Below the pieces are notes generated by a model. It did not search any database. It saw nothing but the letters and a program-made list of their open reading frames with translations, and was not told the origin of the DNA. This document shows positions 1-7,390 of a DNA stretch of 64,000 nucleotides, one piece after another. Position numbers and translations under genes: made by a program. Origin of the DNA: Bacteroidaceae bacterium (GTDB taxonomy: Bacteria; Bacteroidota; Bacteroidia; Bacteroidales; Bacteroidaceae); assembly GCA_017651245.1 (NCBI GenBank), contig JAGCDQ010000016.1, positions 1-64,000 of the forward strand, given 5' to 3'. The stretch's first letter is position 1; every line of letters begins with the position of its first letter.

Positions 1-181
1 ATTCCGTGAGATTCAATCACGTCTTCCACATCGCCACGCTTGGCTCTGCACATGCCAGCAGGTGCGCCCTCCATACGAATTCTATCTGCGTGAAGGGTTC
101 AAGCTTTACAAGAGCGAGGAAGTAGGACCTGGATTAACTTGGGCATATTTGGAGAAAAGTATTTGTCTATTTAATACATAA
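1..181 (+). CDS. C-terminal end of a probable GNAT N-acetyltransferase (left edge partial)
   Basis: An open frame runs from base 2 to a TAA at 179-181 with no start inside the window, so this is the last 59 codons of a gene cut by the window edge. The reading contains RPPYEFYLREGFKLYKSEE, the kind of segment found at the end of GNAT acetyltransferases, where a residue stretch around 'FY...GF' forms the last part of the acetyl-CoA fold. The stop lies 3 bases before the next start, which suggests co-transcription with the VOC gene. The family call rests on a short fragment, and the substrate cannot be guessed. Confidence 0.55.
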   Translation, partial: FREIQSRLPHRHAWLCTCQQVRPPYEFYLREGFKLYKSEEVGPGLTWAYLEKSICLFNT

Positions 182-184
182 TTT

Positions 185-604
185 ATGAAAGAAACAATTT
201 CCCAACCCCGCTTTACGTTCAACACCGTTGGACTGTTTACTACCGACAACAAGGCTACCGTTGATTTCTATACGAAAACCTTTGGTTTTACCACTTCATG
301 GGATGGTGTACAGCCAAATGTGGAGATGTTCCTTGGCAACAACAGAATCATTCTCTTCCCACGTAGTGCATTTGAGCAGATGGTCTCAATGAAATTCCAG
401 TATCCAGAAGGACTAAACGGCACAATGGAATTAAGTTTCGATGTACCAACTTTCGCCGATGTTGATAAAGAGTACCAGAATGCCCTTAACAATGGTGCAA
501 AGTCTGTACTTCCTCCAACTACCGAACCTTGGGGACAGCGCACTTGCTACGTTGCCGACCCAGATGGAAACCTCATTGAAATTGGGTCGTTTGTAAAAGA
601 ATAA
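185..604 (+). CDS. VOC (glyoxalase/bleomycin-resistance) family protein
   Basis: A 139-residue protein with the single VOC module layout: a beta-alpha-beta start 'TVGLFTTDNKATVDFYTKTF' at about residues 14-33, a central strand pair, and the usual ending 'YVADPDGNLIEIGSF' at about 122-136, whose last Glu is normally a metal ligand. VOC proteins bind a metal and act as lyases, dioxygenases or drug-binding proteins, usually as dimers. No feature here tells which. It follows the acetyltransferase fragment by 3 bases, so it is probably translated from the same message. The fold is clear; the function is unknown. Confidence 0.85.
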   Translation: MKETISQPRFTFNTVGLFTTDNKATVDFYTKTFGFTTSWDGVQPNVEMFLGNNRIILFPRSAFEQMVSMKFQYPEGLNGTMELSFDVPTFADVDKEYQNALNNGAKSVLPPTTEPWGQRTCYVADPDGNLIEIGSFVKE

Positions 605-614
605 AATAATGTAG

Positions 615-776
615 TCACAAGGCATCGGTACAAAGCCGCAACAGGCTCTGAAGCTACAACAAGAGCAGAACAAAACCGAGCGAAAACAACGCTCAAAGGC
701 TGAACGTGAGACTGAAAAACAACGGCAGTTCGACCTGTGCCAGGCAAAGAAAAAAGAGAAACATAAAGGACATTAG
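615..776 (+). pseudogene. Remnant of a YjdF/DUF2992 protein (C-terminal part only)
   Basis: Between the VOC gene and the GyrI-like gene, one plus frame reads 53 codons to a TAG at 774-776. It encodes a very basic, Gln/Lys-rich helix containing GTKPQQALKLQQEQNK and ending EKQRQFDLCQAKKKEKHKGH. That is the characteristic C-terminal helix of YjdF (DUF2992) proteins as I remember the family. A TAG (612-614) stands directly upstream in frame and no start codon is present, so about two thirds of the gene is missing. The likely history is deletion of the 5' part. In Firmicutes yjdF is controlled by an azaaromatic-sensing riboswitch; no such leader remains here. Confidence 0.6.
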
Positions 777-820
777 ATTATCAAAGAATGATAATAGAAA
801 AAGTAAAAAAATTAATTTTT

Positions 821-1369
821 ATGAAACACGAGATTATTGAGCTGCACGATGTGCAGATTATTGGCATGGTCAAAAAGATTGCCTTTAATGAGGCGAAAGA
901 AGAATGCCCAAAGTTCTGGGGTGAGTATGTGGAAAAGATTATCAAGCCTGTGGTGTTTGAGAAACAAGCACCTAATACATTCCAACAGGTGGCATTTGCT
1001 AATGGCGTTGGTGAGTTTGGACTCTGCACTTGCGACATACCCAACCACAATTGCGCTATCTGTGCAGAAATGAATTTCGGTGCTTGCAGCAAAAACACAT
1101 TTACCTACGTTATCGGCGGTATTTATAAAGGTGGCGACGTACCAGAAGGCATGCAGCTCTTCCCTATTCATAGCGGAAAGTGGCTGAAGATGCATTTCGA
1201 GGGTGGCATGAAAGCCTTTCAGGAGCAGTACACGAAGTTCCATAAGGAGTGGGTACCCGCACATCCGGAATACACATGGGCAACGAATTCCTGCTGCATG
1301 GAGTGGTATCAGGGCACAGACATCCAGTCGCCTGATTACCAGTGTGGCGTGATGATGCCGTTAGAATAG
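821..1369 (+). CDS. GyrI-like (effector-binding domain) protein
   Basis: The 182-residue product starting MKHEIIELHDVQIIGM has the shape of a stand-alone GyrI-like/AraC effector-binding domain: an opening strand with the 'v.v.g' pattern, a central Cys-rich part (CTCDIPNHNCAICAEMN) and a GGIYKGGDVPEGM segment before the second half-repeat. Such domains bind small hydrophobic molecules or hydrolyse activated adducts. An upstream in-frame ATG at 788 exists, but homologues normally begin at the strand that starts at 821, so 821 is preferred. The gene is followed 16 bases later by a flavoprotein gene. Confidence 0.7.
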   Translation: MKHEIIELHDVQIIGMVKKIAFNEAKEECPKFWGEYVEKIIKPVVFEKQAPNTFQQVAFANGVGEFGLCTCDIPNHNCAICAEMNFGACSKNTFTYVIGGIYKGGDVPEGMQLFPIHSGKWLKMHFEGGMKAFQEQYTKFHKEWVPAHPEYTWATNSCCMEWYQGTDIQSPDYQCGVMMPLE

Positions 1370-1385
1370 AGGTATCTGAATAACG

Positions 1386-1916
1386 ATGAACATACTGATT
1401 ATATCCGGAAGCCCTCGTAAGGGTGGCAATACAGAATTGTTGGCTGAAGCTTTTGCCAAAGGAGCTGCAGAACATCATCATGTGGAGATAGTCTCTGTAC
1501 GTGATTATAAGGTGAATCCGTGTTTGGGATGTAACGCTTGCTTCAAAACGAACGGCATCTGTGCTCAGAAGGATGACATGTCCCCCATCTATGAAAAGAT
1601 GAATCAGGCAGATATGCTCGTCATAGCCTCGCCAGTCTATTTCTATGGCATTAGTGCTCAATTGAAGGCTGTCATCGACAGGTTCCATAATCCGATTCGA
1701 GATTCGTTTCATATCAAGAAGATGGCATTGTTGCTCGTTGGTGCAGCCTCATTGCCAGAATTGTTCGATGCTATTCTGACGGAGTATAACCTCTGCCTGG
1801 AGTTCTTCAGTATTGAGGATGCAGGCAAGGTGCTTGTCAGAGGAGTCAAGGACAAAGGCGATATCAAGGGGACACGTTTTTTAGATGACGCCTATCAATT
1901 GGGAACATCAATATAA
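1386..1916 (+). CDS. Iron-sulfur flavoprotein / NAD(P)H-dependent FMN reductase family
   Basis: A 176-residue flavodoxin-fold protein. The FMN phosphate loop is GSPRKGGNTE at residues 8-17, and the second FMN region is 'VIASPVYFYGISAQLKAVID' near residue 80. Four cysteines at 46, 49, 52 and 59 (CLGCNACFKTNGIC) give the compact CX2CX2CX6C pattern of iron-sulfur flavoproteins (Isf), which carry a 4Fe-4S cluster and FMN and move electrons to oxidants in anaerobes. The gene ends just before a bidirectional terminator at 1969-2006. The family is certain; the electron partner is not visible. Confidence 0.85.
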   Translation: MNILIISGSPRKGGNTELLAEAFAKGAAEHHHVEIVSVRDYKVNPCLGCNACFKTNGICAQKDDMSPIYEKMNQADMLVIASPVYFYGISAQLKAVIDRFHNPIRDSFHIKKMALLLVGAASLPELFDAILTEYNLCLEFFSIEDAGKVLVRGVKDKGDIKGTRFLDDAYQLGTSI

Positions 1917-1968
1917 AACCATTCATCACAAATCGCATTATTTTCATATATAAGAGGGGTTAGAAATA

Positions 1969-2006
1969 AAAAAGTCACAACGTTTCAAAGATGCGTTGTG
2001 ACTTTT
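1969..2006. terminator. Bidirectional intrinsic terminator
   Basis: A 13-bp perfect stem, AAAGTCACAACG paired with CGTTGTGACTTT, surrounds an 11-base loop (1983-1993). A-rich and T-rich flanks allow it to stop transcription from both sides. It lies between the convergent flavoprotein and PNPOx genes. Confidence 0.85.
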
Positions 2007-2018
2007 GTTTTATCTGCT

Positions 2019-2447
2019 TTACAGCTCGATGTACTCCTTGGGCTTGAAGTTATCTTCCATACACCACACGTGAGCCTTGCCGTGCTGCATACGGAACACT
2101 TGCAAGAAGCCGAAGAAAGCCTCGTCGCCTTGCTGCGCTCTCCAAGGTTGCAGGAACTTGCGGGAAGGGTGATTGACGATTTCCTCCTTCAATGCCCTTT
2201 CCTCCACGAGTTCAAACTTGCCCTCCACTCTCACCTGATATTTGCCACAGGCGAAGCACACTTCGGAGCGAGGATCTGCCTTGAGCTGACGATAGAGGTC
2301 CTTTGTCACGCCCGTATGGAACACGATGCCATCGGCATCAGCCTTAAACATCAGGATAGCTCGTACGTGGGGCTGTCCATTGTCATTCGTTGCAACGTTC
2401 ATCACAGGATGTTCGTTCATCATCTTGAAAAGTTCTTCCTTTGTCAT
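2019..2447 (-). CDS. Pyridoxamine 5'-phosphate oxidase family protein
   Basis: A 142-residue split-barrel flavin-binding protein starting MTKEELFKMMNEHPVMNVAT. The segment 'HVRAILMFKADADGIVFHTG' and the later 'LKADPRSEVCFACGKYQVRVEGK' follow the general pattern of PNPOx-like proteins, which bind FMN or F420/haem and reduce small molecules. The open frame could extend upstream to 2504, but a well-formed promoter lies at 2474-2504, so the start at 2447 is the only one consistent with the transcript. The protein is shorter than true PdxH and lacks its C-terminal motif, so vitamin B6 synthesis is not implied. Confidence 0.8.
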   Translation of the reverse strand: MTKEELFKMMNEHPVMNVATNDNGQPHVRAILMFKADADGIVFHTGVTKDLYRQLKADPRSEVCFACGKYQVRVEGKFELVEERALKEEIVNHPSRKFLQPWRAQQGDEAFFGFLQVFRMQHGKAHVWCMEDNFKPKEYIEL

Positions 2448-2473
2448 ATTCTTGTTATTTTCAAATTCGTTTG

Positions 2474-2504
2474 CAAAATTACGATTTATCTTCCTTTTCC
2501 ACAA
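2474..2504 (-). promoter_or_regulatory. Bacteroidota-type promoter of the PNPOx gene
   Basis: On the minus strand a TAATTTTG -7 box (2474-2481) follows a TTG -33 box (2502-2504) after exactly 20 bases. Transcription should start near 2468, about 20 bases before the ATG at 2447. Confidence 0.7.
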
Positions 2505-2512
2505 ATCATTGA

Positions 2513-4882
2513 CTAAAATTCTAATCGGTAGGCAATGTTGGGGAAGGTCAGCGAGGTGTACTTGTTGACCAACTCATGAGTGTTCAGGTCGAAGGTCTGT
2601 CCGTGGAAGGAGCGCATCTGCAGGTACTCGAGGATGAAGTGATGAGCTGTTTTCTTTCCATTGAGGGTGTACTTGACAGAGAAGGCATAGCCCACGTTCA
2701 TCTTCAACTGGCGGCTGTAGGGGCTGTTGCCATCCTCAGGCACGGATTTGTCTGGACGCTGCGCCAAATCTTCATAAGTGGTGCCTGGTGCCATTGGCGT
2801 GTAGCGGTCGCCTCCCATCAGCGTGAGTCTTCCATTGAGTCCAAAGACATTCTTCCTGGAGCGTCCCACCATCCACTCCTTGCCACCAAGTATGTTGGTG
2901 ATGTAGTGGCGGTCGTGACGAGAGTGGTGCCACTTGCCTTGGGCATCGCGATACTCTGACTTGAAGAGTGTGGCAGTGAACATGCCGTAGAAACCATCCT
3001 TGAGATAGCGTTCGAGCGTGAGGTCGATACCATAGTTGCGACCTGCACCTTCGTTGACCAAGGCACGATCCTGAAAGAACTTGCGATGATTGATGACCGA
3101 ATAGGTTGTTCCCTGCTCCACTGGTACATCGAAGAGCCACTGCCAGTAAGGTTCCACCTTCAACATGGCATTCTCGCCCAAACGCTGGGCAAAGGAGGCA
3201 GAGATATAATGTGAACGGGTAAGACCAAGGTCTCTGTTAGGATTGTGAGAGGCGGGCTGTGAAGGAGTGTTGACGAAGTAGGTGTCAATCGTTTCCTTTC
3301 GGCTGTTCATGGAATATGCCAAAGAAACGGTGCTGGATGCAGAGGTCTTGTACTGCACGCTGGCACGAGGCTCAAAGAGCAACTGATCGTTGAGATTGAA
3401 CCACATGACATTCGCTCCCACCACAGCGGAGAGGCGATTGCTCAATCCAATCTTGTGGTTGGTGTAGAAACGAGTGAGTCCTGTGTTGCCGTTCGATTGG
3501 TAAACTCGATACATCGGACCGCCCACCTCCTGAATGTAATCCAACCAAGAACAGAAGTCCATGTGCTGATGCTCCACACCATTCTGCATCGTGTAGCGTG
3601 AGGAGAACTTGTGTTGATGCCTTACGTTGGCGATGAGGTTCCATGAAACATTGCGTCCGTCCATATTGGGCATCTTCTTGAGCTGCTTGTCATAGTCATT
3701 GACACCCAAACGAGTATAGGCACCTGTGTAGGCGAGATTGGAAGTAAGCGTTCCACCAGTACGGAAACGATAGGTGTGGTTCACGCCCAATGCCCAGTTC
3801 TTCTGACGTGACCATGAGTCGTTGGAGTCCCAAAGGGTTTTCCAGTCAGACACATCGGGCACATCATTGATATAACGGTCGAACAATCCCGTGAACCAGA
3901 CAGCGAAAGTGCCTGCTTTGGTGGTGGGGAGGTTGAGCTTGAAACTCAAGTCTTGGTAATCAAGCGTCTCCTTGTCCATGTTGATGGCATGCAGCTTCTT
4001 GGCAATCTCAAGGAAACTATAGCGGTAATTGACCAGATAGGAAGCTTTGGAGTTCTTCCCCAAAGGTCCTTCAGATGCGAAATCAACACCCAAGGTTCCC
4101 ACCTGAATGGCATGCTCGTATTTGGAGTTATTGCCCACACGCATCTTCATGTCGAAGGCACCAGAGAGGGCATTGCCGAACTCTGCTGGCAAAGCACCCG
4201 TGAGGAAGTCGCTGTTGGCAAGCACAGTTCCATTGAGCGAAGTGAAGACACCACCACCTGCTTCTGTGATTTCAGCAAAGTGGTTGGGGTTGTTCACCTC
4301 CACACCTTCCACACGCCATTGCAACATCTGGGGTGAATTGCCATGAATGCTGATGCCGTTGGTGGCACCCCCTGTGGCAACTCCGGCAAACATCGAAGCT
4401 GTACGGGCAGGATCTGCCATACCGCCAGCATATCGAGTGGCTTCCTCCACACTAAACATACGGGCTCCCACCTGCGCCATTTCGTTGAGCGGCATCTGCT
4501 TGTTCACACGAGGCTTCACCACCACTTCCCCCAATTCCTTAATATTTTCACGCATGCGTAAATTCAATACCATTTCCTTACCCGAAGAAAGCAATTGCTC
4601 CTTCAGCAAGACTGGCTCATAACCAATAAAGGTAGCTCGGATGGAGTGGCGTCCCACTGGTACGTTCTCCACCACAAAGTTTCCGTCAATGTCGGTGACT
4701 GCACCCATCGTAATGCCATTCTCCACCGTAATCGTCACACCCATCATGGGTTCTCCTGATGCCACATCGCAAACTTGTCCTCTGACAACCTGTGTGGCTT
4801 GTGCCCTCATCATCGAGGGAATCATCATCAACAACAATGCCGTTGTCGCTCCCAAAAACATCTTTGTCATTTTCTGTAACAT
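2513..4882 (-). CDS. TonB-dependent outer-membrane receptor with carboxypeptidase-like regulatory domain
   Basis: A 789-residue outer-membrane receptor. It has a signal peptide (to about residue 31, ending 'MMRAQ'), then a carboxypeptidase D-like Ig domain (about 35-115; VRGQVCDVASGEPMMGVTI) of the kind preceding SusC-like receptors, a plug domain (about 120-260; 'ISIHGNSPQMLQWRVEGVEV', 'NALSGAFDMKM') and a 22-strand barrel ending in Phe. No SusD partner lies beside it, so the ligand is not necessarily a glycan. The start at 4882 was chosen because the promoter at 4909-4939 lies inside the longer open frame; ATG 4870 is also possible. The gene is divergent from a LytTR regulator, which may control it. 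Confidence 0.9.
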   Translation of the reverse strand: MLQKMTKMFLGATTALLLMMIPSMMRAQATQVVRGQVCDVASGEPMMGVTITVENGITMGAVTDIDGNFVVENVPVGRHSIRATFIGYEPVLLKEQLLSSGKEMVLNLRMRENIKELGEVVVKPRVNKQMPLNEMAQVGARMFSVEEATRYAGGMADPARTASMFAGVATGGATNGISIHGNSPQMLQWRVEGVEVNNPNHFAEITEAGGGVFTSLNGTVLANSDFLTGALPAEFGNALSGAFDMKMRVGNNSKYEHAIQVGTLGVDFASEGPLGKNSKASYLVNYRYSFLEIAKKLHAINMDKETLDYQDLSFKLNLPTTKAGTFAVWFTGLFDRYINDVPDVSDWKTLWDSNDSWSRQKNWALGVNHTYRFRTGGTLTSNLAYTGAYTRLGVNDYDKQLKKMPNMDGRNVSWNLIANVRHQHKFSSRYTMQNGVEHQHMDFCSWLDYIQEVGGPMYRVYQSNGNTGLTRFYTNHKIGLSNRLSAVVGANVMWFNLNDQLLFEPRASVQYKTSASSTVSLAYSMNSRKETIDTYFVNTPSQPASHNPNRDLGLTRSHYISASFAQRLGENAMLKVEPYWQWLFDVPVEQGTTYSVINHRKFFQDRALVNEGAGRNYGIDLTLERYLKDGFYGMFTATLFKSEYRDAQGKWHHSRHDRHYITNILGGKEWMVGRSRKNVFGLNGRLTLMGGDRYTPMAPGTTYEDLAQRPDKSVPEDGNSPYSRQLKMNVGYAFSVKYTLNGKKTAHHFILEYLQMRSFHGQTFDLNTHELVNKYTSLTFPNIAYRLEF

Positions 4883-4908
4883 ATAAATTAATATTTCCAA
4901 ATCGACTG

Positions 4909-4939
4909 CAAAGGTACGCCCTCCTACCCTTTCTTGCAA
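4909..4939 (-). promoter_or_regulatory. Promoter of the TonB receptor gene
   Basis: A TACCTTTG -7 box (minus strand, 4909-4916) and TTG -33 box (4937-4939) are separated by exactly 20 bases. The position gives a short leader before ATG 4882. Confidence 0.75.
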
Positions 4940-4990
4940 GTTCTTGGGATATTCTGCAAGAATCTGTGACGAATGACAAGAAAAAAGTCG

Positions 4991-4998
4991 TACCTTTG
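4991..4998 (+). promoter_or_regulatory. -7 promoter box of the LytTR gene
   Basis: TACCTTTG stands 8 bases before ATG 5007 and 35 bases before ATG 5034. No TTG is present 20 bases upstream, so the promoter may need an activator. It implies either an almost leaderless message or use of the later start. Confidence 0.55.
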
Positions 4999-5006
4999 CC
5001 GACGAT

Positions 5007-5885
5007 ATGAGAAGAGGACGATTAGAAACAATCATGATACGCATCGTCAGCACCACGTTTGTGGTGGTGGCATTGGCTGTTCTCAAGCCTTTCGGACTTG
5101 ATACTTTGCATGGGTTGGAATACCTTCATCTGCTGGTGATTTGGCTGCTGGGATTATTGGTTTGCATGCTGACAGATGTCATCGTGAAATACTTGGTCAA
5201 GAAACCAAGAGCATACGACAAGGGAATCAACTACATCATCCGTCGTAACCTGTGGTTTCAGATTATCAACACCCCACTCATCGCATTGGCTATCTGCCTC
5301 TATCGTCATTTCATCATGAACGACCAAACAGGAAGCAACCAGCTTTCTTGGACCAATTTCTTGGAAACATTGGTCATCATCGCCTTTTGCTCGTTTGCTA
5401 TCGGACTCTATTGGCGTTTCAAGTTCCGCAACCGTTCCTTGACTGCTGAACTGGAGGAAACACGTCTGTTGAATGAGCAACTGAACAAGATGAGAGAAGC
5501 AGCAAGTGACAAGGAACAAGAGAATGTTCCAAAGAAAGAAGCATCTGTCACACTCACAGGCACCACCAACGAGGCAATCACACTACACCTCTCAGACCTT
5601 CTTCACGTAGAAGCGGTGGGCAACTACGTGAAGGTCTATTATCTGGAGGAAGGTGAAGTGCATAATGACACACTCCGTGCCACCCTGAAACATCTGGAGG
5701 ATGAACTAAGTGATGAGCCTATGATTGTACGCTGTCACCGTGCCTATCTCGTTAATCTCAAACAAGTGGAGAAAGCGGTTTCCCGTACTGGCACCATGCA
5801 CTTAGTCATCAAGCACAGCGGTGAGTCCATTCCTGTATCACGAAGCAACATGACACAGGTGAAGGAAGCTGTCAAAAATTTATAA
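5007..5885 (+). CDS. Membrane-anchored LytTR-domain transcriptional regulator
   Basis: A 292-residue protein. The N-terminal half has four hydrophobic segments (about residues 12-30, 38-58, 78-98 and 115-138), followed by a charged coiled stretch (about 145-178) and a LytTR DNA-binding domain (about 188-290) with the family core 'LLHVEAVGNYVKVYY' and 'RCHRAYLVNLKQVEK', ending 'IPVSRSNMTQVKEAVKNL'. LytTR domains bind DNA direct repeats through beta strands. There is no receiver domain, so the signal must come through the membrane part. ATG 5034 is an alternative start that suits the -7 box at 4991-4998 better. Its divergent position suggests it regulates the TonB receptor; this is inference. 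Confidence 0.85.
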   Translation: MRRGRLETIMIRIVSTTFVVVALAVLKPFGLDTLHGLEYLHLLVIWLLGLLVCMLTDVIVKYLVKKPRAYDKGINYIIRRNLWFQIINTPLIALAICLYRHFIMNDQTGSNQLSWTNFLETLVIIAFCSFAIGLYWRFKFRNRSLTAELEETRLLNEQLNKMREAASDKEQENVPKKEASVTLTGTTNEAITLHLSDLLHVEAVGNYVKVYYLEEGEVHNDTLRATLKHLEDELSDEPMIVRCHRAYLVNLKQVEKAVSRTGTMHLVIKHSGESIPVSRSNMTQVKEAVKNL

Positions 5886-5891
5886 CCAACT

Positions 5892-7331
5892 TTACTTCTT
5901 CAAAGCTTCAGCCACGATGTCGGCAATGCGGCGCACACCCTTGCCGTCGGGATGGATGCCGTCTTCCTGCATCTTGTCACCATCGTTGGCAAAAAGCGTG
6001 TGGAGGTCGATGATCTGCAAGCCATACTGCTGCGCCACTTCCTTCTGGATAGGAATAATCTCGTTGGTGATGACTTCATCGCTGATATTCCAAGAAGACT
6101 TGAAGGCTGGAATAGGCGTGCAAAGATATATCTGTGGTTTGACGGGCTGAGCAGACTTTGCTTTCTTACCCTTCTTGGCAGATTGTGCCAATGCAGGACA
6201 GAGCGTGGTGATCATCTGCTGAAGGTCTTGCTTGAACTCAGCAGCATATTTCCAGTTCTGGGGCTTGGAGTCGTTGGTGCCCAACTTGATCACCACGATG
6301 TCAGGATTGAAAGCAAGTGCATCCTTCCATGCAGTTTCATTCATGTAAGGCATATCGCCATGATTGAGGAGCGTACGACCACTCACACCAAAGTTCTTCA
6401 CCCAATAGTCATTACCCAACTGTCTCTGAAGAAGTGCTGGATAGCCATTGACAGGTGCCATCTCAATACCGTGACCATCAGTGATGCTGTTGCCAATACA
6501 AGCCACACGAACAGCATCCTGCTTAGGTGCAGGGTGCGCATCGAGCCAGTTGCCAAGTTCTGTGAGCATCTGGTCGTGATACTTGAACCAAGGACCAAAT
6601 CCCCAACCGTGACCACCTGTAGGATAGATATACATGGTGCATTCGTTGCCAGCATTGCGCATCGCTGTGTAATATGCCACACCGTTGGTGACAGGAGGAA
6701 CGATGTTGTCATCGCTTGACATCAAGATGATGGCTGGAGGGGTGAGGTGACGCTTCACGGCATTCTGAGTGGAGAAGTCACGCACCATCGCTGGGTTCTT
6801 CTTGTCTTCGCCGAGGAAATTGCGGCATGAATAAACGTGTGACACGCGTTCATCCATCGAAATAACAGGATAGAAGAGGATGGAGAAGTCAGGACGCACC
6901 TCATAGGGAGAATGAGTGGAGATGACAGATGCCAAGTGACCACCTGCAGAGAATCCCATGATACCCACATCACGAGGATTGATGCTCCACACAGCAGCAG
7001 AGTCACGCACAATCTTGAAACCTTTCTCCACATCGCTCATCGGAATGGTGCGATCGCCATTAGGCAGACGATAATTCACCACGAAATAAGCGATACCACG
7101 CTGGTTGAGCCACTCATACCAATTGGTACCCTCATGAGAATTGGAGAGCACGGAATAACCGCCACCAGGAATACCTACAATTGCACGGCCAGATGGTTTT
7201 TCGGGCAGGAAAGCAAGCATCTGAGCTTTACCATCTTCTGTCAAATCAATGGTTAACTTTCTCGCGGTTTGTGCCTGTAATGTCAAGGCGCCTGTCAGCA
7301 ATGCCAACAACAAAAATAGATTCTTTTTCAT
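5892..7331 (-). CDS. Secreted two-domain esterase: alpha/beta hydrolase fused to SGNH hydrolase
   Basis: A 479-residue protein with a signal peptide (1-21, cut after 'LQAQ'). Residues about 25-265 form an alpha/beta hydrolase of the acetyl-xylan-esterase-like type: HGG equivalent 'GIPGGGYS' (53-60), nucleophile elbow GFSAGGH with Ser128, Asp in 'SSDDNIVPP' (207/208), His241 in 'GGHGWGF'. Residues about 272-479 form an SGNH/GDSL hydrolase: GNSIT with Ser282, GTND with Asn353, and DGIHPDG with Asp457 and His460. Both catalytic sets look complete. Such pairs remove acetyl or other ester groups from plant polysaccharides. It follows lpd without a visible terminator and converges on the LytTR gene 6 bases away. 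Confidence 0.88.
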   Translation of the reverse strand: MKKNLFLLLALLTGALTLQAQTARKLTIDLTEDGKAQMLAFLPEKPSGRAIVGIPGGGYSVLSNSHEGTNWYEWLNQRGIAYFVVNYRLPNGDRTIPMSDVEKGFKIVRDSAAVWSINPRDVGIMGFSAGGHLASVISTHSPYEVRPDFSILFYPVISMDERVSHVYSCRNFLGEDKKNPAMVRDFSTQNAVKRHLTPPAIILMSSDDNIVPPVTNGVAYYTAMRNAGNECTMYIYPTGGHGWGFGPWFKYHDQMLTELGNWLDAHPAPKQDAVRVACIGNSITDGHGIEMAPVNGYPALLQRQLGNDYWVKNFGVSGRTLLNHGDMPYMNETAWKDALAFNPDIVVIKLGTNDSKPQNWKYAAEFKQDLQQMITTLCPALAQSAKKGKKAKSAQPVKPQIYLCTPIPAFKSSWNISDEVITNEIIPIQKEVAQQYGLQIIDLHTLFANDGDKMQEDGIHPDGKGVRRIADIVAEALKK

Positions 7332-7390
7332 TGTAATATAAGTTTAGTATTGTATTTGGTTTAGCGTTTTGTGTTTAGAGATTCCATTCT

